A DNA stretch of 64,000 bases from Brenneria salicis ATCC 15712 = DSM 30166 (GTDB lineage: Bacteria; Pseudomonadota; Gammaproteobacteria; Enterobacterales; Enterobacteriaceae). The notes beneath the pieces are model-generated. The model saw only the letters and a program-made list of their open reading frames with translations, was not told where the DNA came from and searched no databases. The number at the start of each line of letters is the position of its first letter. Within the stretch, counting starts at the first letter, position 1. A program made the position numbers and the translations under genes. This document shows, piece after piece, positions 11,375-22,148 of the stretch. The DNA lies in assembly GCF_003315515.1 (NCBI RefSeq), contig NZ_QNRY01000009.1, positions 1-64,000 of the forward strand, read 5' to 3'.

Positions 11375-12165
11375 AACTGAATTGTCACTCCCTGATAGTC
11401 ACGTTGAGTATTTAAAGGCTCGCGGATGGCGAGAAATCGCTCGTAGAAAGCGTTTTGAGCAGCCTCATCTAATGATCGGGTAAACTCGTTATCATTTTTG
11501 ATATAAGCCGAGATATTCGCCTTCAGTTCTTCCGAAGTCTGCGAAGTAACTTCATGATTCTTTTCATGGTAAAGCTCAAGTTCATTGCAATCGAAAAAGT
11601 CATGCCAGTATTGAAGATTCCAATGAGGATCAGGTCTGAATCCGATCGCGGCATAGACATTATTTATAATATCGTCACCTGGAACTTTACGGTAATAGAA
11701 GTTGGACGTGCAAATGATGCCACCCTTTCTTAACACCCTGATGACTTCACTCAAAGCTTGTTTCCTGTCCTGGATAAAAGCAAAGTTGCATCCAGCAAGA
11801 ATATGGGTGAAAAAGTTCGAGGAAAACGGAAGACTACAGGCGTCAGATACCTGATAACTGAGTTGCTCTTGTGCGCCAAGGTTACGGGCCTTTTCTTTAG
11901 CAGTATTGATTGCAATTTCAGATATATCAATGCCATGCGCATACATGTTAAGTTTTTTAAAACAGCGTCTTGAGCTGTAACCAGTAGAACAGGCAAGATC
12001 CAACAATACTGAGTCTTTTGAAAGGCTGGCATGCTCAATCCAGTAATCAACGGTGTATGCGCTGCCGGGAGGCGTATTATCCTGTTTCATAAGCGCAACG
12101 AAATCGGGGTAACTCATTGAACGAAGAAACTCAGGCGTGATGATTTTTTCAACGGGTTTTGTCAT
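11359..12165 (-). CDS. mccD: MccD-like SAM-dependent transferase
   Basis: 268-residue class I SAM-binding protein with the glycine-rich motif LLDLACSTGYSS at about 54-65 and following ILAGCNFAF / LRKGGIICTSNFY motifs. In the E. coli system MccD transfers a 3-amino-3-carboxypropyl group from SAM to the phosphoramidate, working with the N-terminal half of MccE. Position C-D-E, size and tight coupling support the same role. Its ATG overlaps the mccC stop by four bases (ATGA). On sequence alone it could be an ordinary methyltransferase; context decides. Confidence 0.88.
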   Translation of the reverse strand: MTKPVEKIITPEFLRSMSYPDFVALMKQDNTPPGSAYTVDYWIEHASLSKDSVLLDLACSTGYSSRRCFKKLNMYAHGIDISEIAINTAKEKARNLGAQEQLSYQVSDACSLPFSSNFFTHILAGCNFAFIQDRKQALSEVIRVLRKGGIICTSNFYYRKVPGDDIINNVYAAIGFRPDPHWNLQYWHDFFDCNELELYHEKNHEVTSQTSEELKANISAYIKNDNEFTRSLDEAAQNAFYERFLAIREPLNTQRDYQGVTIQLWRKK

Positions 12166-13397
12166 GTGGTTTTCCTTAAAATAGTTTTACGGGTCAGTGA
12201 CATCCATCTGATCACAACCATGCCGCAAAGAGTAAACGTTACAGCAGGCAATATAAGGTAATAAGAAGGTGAGATTCCTTCAGGTAAAAAAGAAATAATA
12301 CTCAATACAATGACTGAAAATATTCGACCACTGAAAGATACAGCCCCTACAATTCCTGAAACATGAGTGGTTTGCTCCTGATTTAGTTCAGAAAAGAATA
12401 GGCTTTTGGCACCGATTGGTACCGTGCAGATGAAACCATGAATCAAAGAAAAGGCGATAACGGCCGCAGCAGTTTGCCCCATGTTGACAAGTGAAAATAA
12501 ACCTATACATATAACAGCTGAAAAGAATGAAAAATATTTAACCGAACTTTTATATTTCTCGTCTGATATGTGATATTTTGACATCATTGAATTTGATAAA
12601 TATTGTGCTGAAAAAGCTCCAATATGACAGAACATCAGCACTAACATTTGCGAGCCACTAAGATGATTTATTTTTTCATTTGAAAGAATGATGGGTTGCC
12701 AGAAATGATAGATAATTTGTATTCCTGCACTGAAAAAACACGTCAGTAATATAAACCACAGCCCGCCTACCGTATTTTTGAAAATCCACAATGTTTCATA
12801 AGCATTTTGCAGAACTGTTTTCTTCTTGACTCCTTCACTCTCTGCCCTTATCTCTTCAGGTACGACTAGAAACAGGATCATAATAAATATCATCATGATG
12901 CCAGATATGATGTAGCCAAAAAAGTAATTGCCCGACAGGTAAATCGTCCCAATCCCTGCTATCCCAGTAAAAACGCTGCCGATAGAGTTAACGCGTTGGC
13001 AAAGATGAGCATAATGAGAGAATTGATCTTGTCTTCCATTCAGGGAATGATATACCCAGCCATCAATTGCACCAGTAATAAGGCAGATACCGGTTGCATA
13101 AAAAACTTCAGAAAAGAAAAGAGCGGCCATATCTGGAGATTGGAGGCACAACGGATAAAACAAAGCCGTTAAGAATACGCCCGCAATTACCGAATATTTT
13201 CGGCTATATCTGTCCGCCAGAACCGCACATGGAAAATCTAGTAATAGAACAGTTACAGAAAATACAACCTGCAGCATAGCTAGTTGAGGTAAACTGACAC
13301 CCGTTGATAATAAAAATATAGCGTGGTAAACACCTATAAACATTCGGACAGCGTTATAAGTGCCATAAGTCACTGCTAAGGTTCCCGCCCTGTTCAT
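12162..13397 (-). CDS. mccC: MccC-like MFS exporter of the microcin
   Basis: 411-residue major facilitator protein with about 12 hydrophobic segments. The loop-2 motif appears as DFPCAVLADRYSRK (near residue 60). It would pump the peptide-nucleotide out and contribute to self-protection. The ATG chosen overlaps the mccB TGA by four bases (ATGA); a TTG five codons upstream is open but less convincing. Base composition is clearly A/T-richer than in the met genes on either side, which suggests horizontal transfer. Confidence 0.9.
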   Translation of the reverse strand: MNRAGTLAVTYGTYNAVRMFIGVYHAIFLLSTGVSLPQLAMLQVVFSVTVLLLDFPCAVLADRYSRKYSVIAGVFLTALFYPLCLQSPDMAALFFSEVFYATGICLITGAIDGWVYHSLNGRQDQFSHYAHLCQRVNSIGSVFTGIAGIGTIYLSGNYFFGYIISGIMMIFIMILFLVVPEEIRAESEGVKKKTVLQNAYETLWIFKNTVGGLWFILLTCFFSAGIQIIYHFWQPIILSNEKINHLSGSQMLVLMFCHIGAFSAQYLSNSMMSKYHISDEKYKSSVKYFSFFSAVICIGLFSLVNMGQTAAAVIAFSLIHGFICTVPIGAKSLFFSELNQEQTTHVSGIVGAVSFSGRIFSVIVLSIISFLPEGISPSYYLILPAVTFTLCGMVVIRWMSLTRKTILRKTT

Positions 13398-14461
13398 TTT
13401 TCTTTTCCACAAATCTTACAACATGGATTTTTTTCAAGTAAACGTTCTTCAGAGAAAAGCTCGCTGCTCCATATACCCACTCGTCGGTTAAGCGAAAGTG
13501 GTTCGCCAAAATCACCTAAAAATTTGAGTGCGTCATTTGCACACATTGCAGCTGATAGTGCATTTACTGGAGGAAATGTGGCAACTTTGAAATTACTATT
13601 TATGGCGGCACATGCTTCCTGTACTGACGGATTATCTGATTCGGGAAGGTCTCCGACAGACGAATTGCAGGCATAGCAGCCTGTTTTTCCCGGTATATAG
13701 AATGGGCCGAACACAGCTATATCGTTTACGTATCCAGAATTTATATAAGGCTGGCGGTGTTCAACACACCATTCATTGAGCCATGGGACAAGATAGTACG
13801 GTTCATCCGCAGAAATAATCCATAAATCAACCTTTGGTAATTTATCGATATCTGACTTTCCTTTAATGCACATCTTTATCTCGGAAATTTTGACATCACT
13901 GTTTCTGAGTGAGAGTTCGCGGTTAAGTACAGAGGTTTTGGCAAGCCCGATATCCTGCTCTGTAAACAAGATTTGTCGTGTCAGATTAGTAATTTCAACG
14001 ATATCGTCATCTACTAAAATCAGTTCGCCCACTCCAGAAGTGGCTAATACAGCTGAAACATGATTCCCAATTCCCCCGCATCCTAAAATCAGAACCTTTT
14101 TACCTGAGAGGGTTCGCTGTACTTTCTCCGGGTCCATACCGCAACTCTGATAATGGAGATGGTTTCTTGAATAACGATTGTGGAAAATATTTTTAGCGGT
14201 TTCAGCCGGAGCAAGAAAGTGATGTGTTAAAAGGAAATCAAATACTCGTTCGAAGTCATCTCTACACATGAAGTTTGAAACTGAGTTGTAAGCCTCATCT
14301 GTGGTTTTACTATTTATCCACTTTGACGCGACTAAGACAAGATTTTCCCAGCCCTTCTTTTCTTTAAAGATGTATTGTTTCGAACCCGCACCAAAAATAG
14401 CATCTTCACTGCGTACAAGTACTCGTGTGTATTTTCCTAGAATATAATGTTCTTTCATCAT
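13394..14461 (-). CDS. mccB: MccB-like peptide adenylyltransferase (ThiF/E1 family)
   Basis: E1-like enzyme that activates the C-terminal Asn of the McC heptapeptide with ATP, giving a succinimide and then an N-P linked AMP. At 355 residues it is near the E. coli MccB length (350) and shares many motifs: RYSRN, the nucleotide loop GCGGIGNH (about 127-134), NLTRQ, PYINSGYVNDIAVFGP and PGKTGCYAC. Zinc ligands CxxC (262/265) and CxxC (348/351) are intact. Residues 1-90 correspond to the peptide clamp. Two adjacent ATGs exist (14461, 14458); GAGGGA spacing slightly favours the second. There is no extra C-terminal cytidylate domain, so AMP is the expected nucleotide. Confidence 0.96.
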   Translation of the reverse strand: MMKEHYILGKYTRVLVRSEDAIFGAGSKQYIFKEKKGWENLVLVASKWINSKTTDEAYNSVSNFMCRDDFERVFDFLLTHHFLAPAETAKNIFHNRYSRNHLHYQSCGMDPEKVQRTLSGKKVLILGCGGIGNHVSAVLATSGVGELILVDDDIVEITNLTRQILFTEQDIGLAKTSVLNRELSLRNSDVKISEIKMCIKGKSDIDKLPKVDLWIISADEPYYLVPWLNEWCVEHRQPYINSGYVNDIAVFGPFYIPGKTGCYACNSSVGDLPESDNPSVQEACAAINSNFKVATFPPVNALSAAMCANDALKFLGDFGEPLSLNRRVGIWSSELFSEERLLEKNPCCKICGKEK

Positions 14462-14470
14462 TCCCTCGCC

Positions 14471-14514
14471 TTAAAATAGTAAAACCTTCCCCTGTTTAAA
14501 AACGCAAGGGAAGG
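14471..14514 (-). terminator. Intrinsic terminator between mccA and mccB
   Basis: On the minus strand CCTTCCC / GGGAAGG pair (forward 14508-14514 with 14485-14491), with a further partial stem inside, followed by TTTTACTATTTT. Leaky termination here would give a short abundant mccA mRNA and less full-length mccABCDE message. The same arrangement is known for the E. coli operon. The T-tract is interrupted, consistent with partial read-through. Confidence 0.8.
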
Positions 14515-14525
14515 GCATTCAGTTA

Positions 14526-14549
14526 TTAGTTATTCATTGAATGATCCAT
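14526..14549 (-). CDS. mccA: Microcin C-type heptapeptide precursor MDHSMNN
   Basis: A seven-codon gene, ATG GAT CAT TCA ATG AAT AAC, followed by two TAA stops. A perfect ribosome-binding site AAGGAGG (forward 14555-14561) sits five bases before the ATG. Known MccA peptides are very short, precede mccB and end in Asn (E. coli MRTGNAN); this one is seven residues, ends in Asn-Asn and lies 64 bp upstream of mccB. MccB would convert the last Asn to the aspartyl-phosphoramidate warhead that inhibits aspartyl-tRNA synthetase after processing. Translation in vivo is inferred, not shown. Confidence 0.88.
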   Translation of the reverse strand: MDHSMNN

Positions 14550-14652
14550 GGAATCCTCCTTAATTAATTTATTTTCATTTCATACGTCACCTGTGTGACA
14601 GAACAATACTTAAACATTATTTATATCATGTAAACATGGCAGTGGTTTAATA

Positions 14653-14668
14653 TGTGATTAATATCACA
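14653..14668 (-). promoter_or_regulatory. Perfect CRP-binding palindrome upstream of mccA
   Basis: TGTGA-N6-TCACA, a full match to the CRP core, is centred 111 bp before the mccA ATG. TATAAA/TATTGT candidates for a -10 element lie downstream on the minus strand (about 14590-14632), but I cannot fix the start point. The E. coli microcin C promoter is known to be CRP-dependent. Confidence 0.75.
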
Positions 14669-15245
14669 ATTTAACAGGTAAATTTTAATTAAAAAAATGC
14701 TATACATTGTTAGTGATCTTATTAATTAATATGCAGTAAAATTATTCAATTAATAAAAATATCTTTTTTTCTAAAACGCTGATTCTTTGGTTCCATTATT
14801 TGTGAATAAAACATTCAATTATAATTAGTATTATTTTAGTTTTGCGAAGTTGGGTGATTTTTAGGGAAAGATAATTTATTTTGAATATTAAGATGTATTA
14901 ATTATTCTCTGGTGTCATTATATAATTTACAAGCGATGATTATATGTTATCTCTTCATAATACATCGTCACCTCAATCGACCATCAGATTTTTGAAATTG
15001 AAGATAAAAACCATTTTCTAAAAATCCTTTCGTAAATACAATTTATTGCTGATCTGAAGCGGATGTGTTTCTTATAAAAGATTCGCAAGTAAACGGTTCC
15101 AGAAATGTGACGATACTGATGCTTTCAAATTAAATCAATTGATCTATTTTGTTGATTCAAAAAATTCGTCGTTGCATAGCTTATTGATGATTGAGACTCT
15201 TGGATTGACTGATCTGGAGAAGGAAAGGAGAAAGAAAACTGGAGC
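14669..15245. other. AT-rich gap between the mcc promoter and metL
   Basis: About 580 bp of very A/T-rich sequence with no reading frame that has a credible ribosome-binding site. No mccF-like gene and no transposase remnant was recognised. A 64-codon frame at 15139-15333 runs through the metL terminator into metL and is rejected. This may be the left-over flank of the acquired segment or an H-NS-type silencing region; that is inference. Confidence 0.5.
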
Positions 15246-15273
15246 AAAATGCGCAGAACAATACTTCTGCGCA
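15246..15273 (-). terminator. Intrinsic terminator of metBL
   Basis: A perfect 9-bp inverted repeat TGCGCAGAA / TTCTGCGCA with a six-base loop (15250-15273) is followed on the minus strand by TTTT. It lies 19 bp past the metL stop. Confidence 0.85.
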
Positions 15274-15292
15274 CAGGCAAGGCAGAGCCCCT

Positions 15293-17728
15293 TCAGAGCA
15301 ACTGCGCCAGACGGTTTAAATCTGACTGAATAGCACCGGCAGTAACATCTCGCCCCGCGCCTGGGCCACGGATCACCAGGGGATTATCTCGATACCAGCG
15401 GCTTTCGATGGCAAACACATTGTCGCATGGCAACAGCGAGGCCAGCGGATGATCGGGCCGCACCGCCTCGACGCCGACACGCGCTTTACCATTGCTGTCA
15501 AAGCGCGCAACGTGCCGCAGCACCAACCCCATCTCCTGAGCGGCTTCGAGACGCTGTATCATCTGTTCGTTAAGCGATTCGCCATTCTCGAAGAAGTGAT
15601 CGACCGATCCTTCCTCACAACCTGGCGGCACCAGCGACTCCACCCGGACCTGACTGGGTTCGATTTCATACCCGGCTTCACGCGCCAGAATCACCAGTTT
15701 GCGCATCACATCCTGCCCGGACAGATCCACACGCGGATCCGGTTCGGTCAGCCCTTGCTGACATGCCTGATCCACCAGATCGATAAACGGCACTGAACCA
15801 TCGAACTGTAGGAATAGCCAGGAAAGCGTGCCGGAGAAAATACCGCTAATAGCAAGGATCGTGTCGCCGCTTTCACGCAGATCGCGCACCGCGAAATTCA
15901 CCGGCAATCCCGCCCCGACCGTCGCGTTATATAACCAGTAACGGCCCGTTTTGGCAAATGCGTCCCGAATCTGGCGGTAATTGTTGCCGCCGGACGCGCC
16001 AGCCAGTTTGTTCGCGCTGATAACGTGAAAACCATAGCTGGCGAAATCAAGATACAGATCGGCGACCGATTCGCTGGCGGTCATATCAAGCACCACCAAA
16101 TCGTCAAACGGATGCGCGCGCATCCACAGGAACAGATCCTCTCCGTCCCGCTCCTGCGCTTCGTTTTCAAAAAAGGCCAATACCCGGCTGGCATCCAGAC
16201 CATCGTAACTCAGCAGGCTACGGGTACTGTCCACCACGCCCGCCAGCACAAATTCAAAACCGGTGCGGGCAGAGAGAGGACTTTGATCACGTGCAAACAG
16301 TTCAAGCCAGCGGGAACCGATATTCCCTTTACCAAACAGTACCAGACCGATACGTTTTTCCGCACGGAACAGAGAATGATGCAGGCCGCGGATCAGATGT
16401 TCCGTCGGCCCGACGCGCAGCACCGCGACCAGACTGATCCCATCTTCCGATTGCCAGATAAACTCGATAGGCTGATCTTTCATCTGTTGATAAAAGCGAT
16501 GGCTATGCAGCGGATTCTTGCTCACGCCCGCCCCGACCATCGCTACAAGCACCAGCCCTTCCCGCTTGTGTAATTGAACGGGCAGCGCCGCCTGTTCCAG
16601 ACGCGTCCAGGCGCTGTCCACCACTTCAGAGGTATAACAGAGTTGCAGCAGGTTACGATCCTGATGAATTCCCGTCGCCAGCGGTTTCAACTGGTCCCGA
16701 TTCAGTAACTGTTCGATTTCCCGCTGTACCAAAGAGAAATCATGTTCCGGCGGCACCTGAATGTCGATCAGGCAGACATCATCATGGCTGGTGACGATCT
16801 TGGCACCAGTCCCCGAAGCCAGTACGCGCTCAATACGCGTCGATCCCTGCTCCGGCTGATAACTGCAACGCAATTGTAAGTCGATATCACTGCAGGAAAC
16901 GGGTTGCAGCGTGCGCGTATGCAGCACGGGCGCAGCCAGCCGCGCCAGTTCGCTGGCTTCATCCAGGCGCAACAGCGGCAGCAGACAGGCATCCTTTACT
17001 TTACGTGGATCAGCACTATAGACGCCAGCGACGTCACTCCAGATCGTCACCCGCTCCACGCCTGCCAGCGCCCCGATTTGCGTCGCAGAATAGTCACTGC
17101 CGTTGCGCCCCAGCAGCACTGTTTCACCGGCGTCATTACGGCAGATAAATCCGGTCACGACCACACGGTGTCCAGCATGCTGCGTCAGGCATTGTTGCAA
17201 CAACGGCCAGGAGCGCCCCTCATCCACCTGAGGTTGCGCCGCTCGCTCCGCCCGCAGAAAATCACGCGCATCCAGCCAGGATGCCTGCATATCCTGATGA
17301 TTGAGCACGGCTGCCATCAAACGGGCAGACCAGATCTCGCCATGCCCCACCACTTCGGCGTACACGGCATCGGTAATTTTTCCATCCAGCAGCGCCGCCA
17401 AACTCTCCAGATCGCGGATAAACTGGGAAATCAACGGCTCCGCCATTTCGGGGGGAAGCAACCCGGTGATCAGATCGCGCTGATAGCGACGCAACGCCTG
17501 CTGAACCTGATGGGCGGAAAGACGATCGCTCTGGCTCAGCTTTAACCAGCTAATCAATTGGTTAGTCGTACCGCCCGCAGCGGAAACCACCATCAAATCG
17601 CCAGGATGACTGTACTCGGCCATGATGCCGGCCACACGCTGGTAACATTTCACATCCGCCAGACTGCTGCCGCCAAATTTATGCAATTGTCGGCCTGTTA
17701 CCGACGCCGCTACGCTTAATGCACTCAT
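15293..17728 (-). CDS. metL: Bifunctional aspartokinase II / homoserine dehydrogenase II
   Basis: 811 residues (E. coli 810). The N-terminal aspartokinase begins at LHKFGGSSLADVKCYQR (about 16). The C-terminal homoserine dehydrogenase has the NAD(P) motif LFGKGNIGSRWLELFARD near 460. It catalyses the first and third steps of the aspartate pathway towards methionine. It starts 2 bp after the metB stop, so metBL form an operon under the MetJ operator upstream of metB. In E. coli metF follows; here a terminator and the mcc islet follow. Confidence 0.97.
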   Translation of the reverse strand: MSALSVAASVTGRQLHKFGGSSLADVKCYQRVAGIMAEYSHPGDLMVVSAAGGTTNQLISWLKLSQSDRLSAHQVQQALRRYQRDLITGLLPPEMAEPLISQFIRDLESLAALLDGKITDAVYAEVVGHGEIWSARLMAAVLNHQDMQASWLDARDFLRAERAAQPQVDEGRSWPLLQQCLTQHAGHRVVVTGFICRNDAGETVLLGRNGSDYSATQIGALAGVERVTIWSDVAGVYSADPRKVKDACLLPLLRLDEASELARLAAPVLHTRTLQPVSCSDIDLQLRCSYQPEQGSTRIERVLASGTGAKIVTSHDDVCLIDIQVPPEHDFSLVQREIEQLLNRDQLKPLATGIHQDRNLLQLCYTSEVVDSAWTRLEQAALPVQLHKREGLVLVAMVGAGVSKNPLHSHRFYQQMKDQPIEFIWQSEDGISLVAVLRVGPTEHLIRGLHHSLFRAEKRIGLVLFGKGNIGSRWLELFARDQSPLSARTGFEFVLAGVVDSTRSLLSYDGLDASRVLAFFENEAQERDGEDLFLWMRAHPFDDLVVLDMTASESVADLYLDFASYGFHVISANKLAGASGGNNYRQIRDAFAKTGRYWLYNATVGAGLPVNFAVRDLRESGDTILAISGIFSGTLSWLFLQFDGSVPFIDLVDQACQQGLTEPDPRVDLSGQDVMRKLVILAREAGYEIEPSQVRVESLVPPGCEEGSVDHFFENGESLNEQMIQRLEAAQEMGLVLRHVARFDSNGKARVGVEAVRPDHPLASLLPCDNVFAIESRWYRDNPLVIRGPGAGRDVTAGAIQSDLNRLAQLL

Positions 17729-17730
17729 TC

Positions 17731-18891
17731 TTACCTCTTCGTCGCAGCCTGAAATGCACGATCAAGATCGGCAACAAGGTCATCACCGTCTTCAATACCG
17801 GTTGAAATACGCAGTAATGTTTCAGCGATCCCGGCAGCGGCGCGCGCTTCGGGCGCCATGCCTGCGTGGGTCATGGTGGCGGCGTGGGAAATCAGGCTTT
17901 CCACTCCACCCAGCGATTCCGCCAGCGTAAACAATTCCAACGCTTGCAGAAACCGTCGTAATGTCTCTTCGTCACCATCCAGTTCAAAGCTTAGCATGGC
18001 GCCAAACCCGGATTGCTGACGGCAAGCAATCTCATGGCCGGGATTCTGCGGTAATGAAGGGTGATAAAGTTTTTTCACCAGCGGCTGTTGTTGCAGATAC
18101 TCAACCAGTTGCAACGCATTGCGTTGTGCGGCAGCCATACGCGGCGCCAGTGTGCGCAGCCCGCGCAACAGCAGGTAACTGTCAAACGCGGCGCCCGTTA
18201 CGCCAATGTTGTTAGCCCACCAAGCCAGTTCGGTCACGATTTCAGGATCGTGGGCGATCACGGCGCCCGCCACCACATCGGAATGACCGTTCAGGTATTT
18301 CGTACAGGAATGGATAACCAGATCCGCGCCCAATGCCAGCGGTTGTTGCAACGCGGGGCTCAGGAAGGTGTTATCCACCACGCTGATGGCGCCCGCCGCG
18401 CGAACGGCGCGACAAATCGCCGCGATATCGACCACACGCAGTAAAGGATTGCTGGGGCTTTCCACCAGCACCAGTTTGGGTTTCTCTTCCAGCGCCGCCT
18501 TGAGCGCCGCGTCGTCGCCCTGATCGACAAACTTCACGCGAAACGCGCCGCGCTTACTCAGGCTGTCAAACAGGCGATAGCTGCCGCCGTAACAGTCGTG
18601 CGGCGCGACCAGCACATCCCCCGGACGCAGAAACACCGTGCAAACCAGCATAATGGCCGACATCCCGCTGCTGGTCATCACCGCGCCCGCTCCGCCTTCC
18701 AGTTCAGCCAGCGCACGCTGCACGACATCACGCGTCGGGTTACCGCGACGTGAATAATCATGGGCTCTTGGCTGGTTGAAGCCGGTAAAATTATAGGTGC
18801 TGGAAAGGTGAATGGGCGGGACGACGCAGCCGTATTGCTCGTCATTATTTAACCCGCTGCGAACTGCGATCGTTGCCTGTTTACGCGTCAT
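17731..18891 (-). CDS. metB: Cystathionine gamma-synthase
   Basis: PLP enzyme joining O-succinylhomoserine and cysteine to cystathionine. The start MTRKQATIAVRSGLN gives 386 residues, exactly the E. coli length; the frame is open a further 39 codons upstream through the operator, which is not coding. The PLP lysine lies in HSCTKYLNGHSDVVAG. Other family segments, YSRRGNPTRD and ESLGGVESLISHA, are present. Confidence 0.97.
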   Translation of the reverse strand: MTRKQATIAVRSGLNNDEQYGCVVPPIHLSSTYNFTGFNQPRAHDYSRRGNPTRDVVQRALAELEGGAGAVMTSSGMSAIMLVCTVFLRPGDVLVAPHDCYGGSYRLFDSLSKRGAFRVKFVDQGDDAALKAALEEKPKLVLVESPSNPLLRVVDIAAICRAVRAAGAISVVDNTFLSPALQQPLALGADLVIHSCTKYLNGHSDVVAGAVIAHDPEIVTELAWWANNIGVTGAAFDSYLLLRGLRTLAPRMAAAQRNALQLVEYLQQQPLVKKLYHPSLPQNPGHEIACRQQSGFGAMLSFELDGDEETLRRFLQALELFTLAESLGGVESLISHAATMTHAGMAPEARAAAGIAETLLRISTGIEDGDDLVADLDRAFQAATKR

Positions 18892-18951
18892 CGGTTTATT
18901 CCTGGCTGGAGGCTGAAACATGAGAGAGTAAAGAGTAAACTCAGTTTTAAT

Positions 18952-18983
18952 AGACGTCAATACATCTAGACTTCTAAACTTCT
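18952..18983. promoter_or_regulatory. MetJ operator between metB and metJ (four met boxes)
   Basis: Four tandem 8-mers read AGACGTCA, ATACATCT, AGACTTCT and AAACTTCT, all close to the AGACGTCT consensus. They lie in the divergent metB/metJ promoter region, as in E. coli. Cooperative MetJ binding would repress metBL and metJ when SAM is high. Confidence 0.88.
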
Positions 18984-19078
18984 TTGCGTATAGATTGAGC
19001 ATAAGCATAATAACCGCTAGAATCGTGGTATTTCATGACAGATGCTGTCTTCATTACGATTAATTTTTAAGGTATCCC

Positions 19079-19396
19079 ATGGCTGAGTGGAACGGCGAGT
19101 ATGTCAGCCCTTATGCTGAACACGGTAAAAAAAGCGAACAGGTTAAAAAGATCACGGTATCTATCCCGCTGAAAGTTCTTAAGATATTGACGGATGAGCG
19201 GACCAGACGCCAGGTCAACAACCTGCGACACGCAACAAACAGCGAACTCTTGTGCGAGGCCTTTTTGCATGCCTTCACCGGACAGCCTTTACCAAATGAT
19301 GAAGATTTACGTAAGGAACGCAGTGATGAGATCCCGGAAGCGGCGAAAATCATCATGCGGGAAATGGGGATAGATCCCGATACCTGGGAGTATTAA
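19079..19396 (+). CDS. metJ: Methionine repressor MetJ
   Basis: 105-residue ribbon-helix-helix repressor using SAM as corepressor, nearly identical to E. coli MetJ. The DNA-contacting strand lies in [15 protein letters not shown] (about 22-36), with [20 protein letters not shown] following. It ends GIDPDTWEY. It is divergent from metB across the four-box operator and convergent with rpmE at a shared terminator. Confidence 0.97.
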
Positions 19397-19470
19397 GCGA
19401 CGCATCTCACGCTTCCCGACATACGCGGATTAACCACCTGTCCAAGTTGGAAATGAGATATCGAAAACGA

Positions 19471-19500
19471 CAAGGGCGCCCGCAGGCGCCCTTGTTTGCT
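19471..19500. terminator. Bidirectional terminator between metJ and rpmE
   Basis: A perfect 10-bp stem CAAGGGCGCC / GGCGCCCTTG with a CGCA loop (19471-19494) is followed by TTTGCTTT on the plus strand. It sits between two convergent genes. Confidence 0.85.
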
Positions 19501-19521
19501 TTAACAGCTAACCGGAATAAC

Positions 19522-19737
19522 TTATTTTTTGCTGCCCGGCACGCTGAATCGCTTGTTGAAGCGCTCAACACGACCACCAGTATCAACAACACGTTGTTTA
19601 CCCGTATAGAACGGGTGGCAAGCGCCACAAACGTCCAGGTTCAGGTCACGACCCACAGTGGAATGGGTTTTGATAACATTACCGCAAGAGCAAGTTGCCG
19701 TAATTTCGACGTAATTCGGGTGAATACCTTTTTTCAT
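19522..19737 (-). CDS. rpmE: 50S ribosomal protein L31 (zinc-binding type)
   Basis: 71 residues beginning [20 protein letters not shown]. Four cysteines (16, 18, 37, 40) form the C+ zinc site typical of RpmE rather than the C- paralogue YkgM. It lies alone between metJ and priA as in E. coli. Confidence 0.97.
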   Translation of the reverse strand: MKKGIHPNYVEITATCSCGNVIKTHSTVGRDLNLDVCGACHPFYTGKQRVVDTGGRVERFNKRFSVPGSKK

Positions 19738-19811
19738 GGGAAACCTCTGTTAAGGCCGTGTCGCTATCCAGCCTTGTTCCGCCAGACACCACACGAAAGT
19801 TGAGTAAATGA

Positions 19812-22148
<2,337 letters not shown>

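Noticed and set aside
15139..15333. 64-codon plus-strand frame next to the mcc islet
   Set aside because: Runs through the metL terminator and into metL antisense; no ribosome-binding site; no family.
16025..17545. Long antisense frames inside metL
   Set aside because: Shadows of metL codon usage on the opposite strand; metL itself is complete and conserved.
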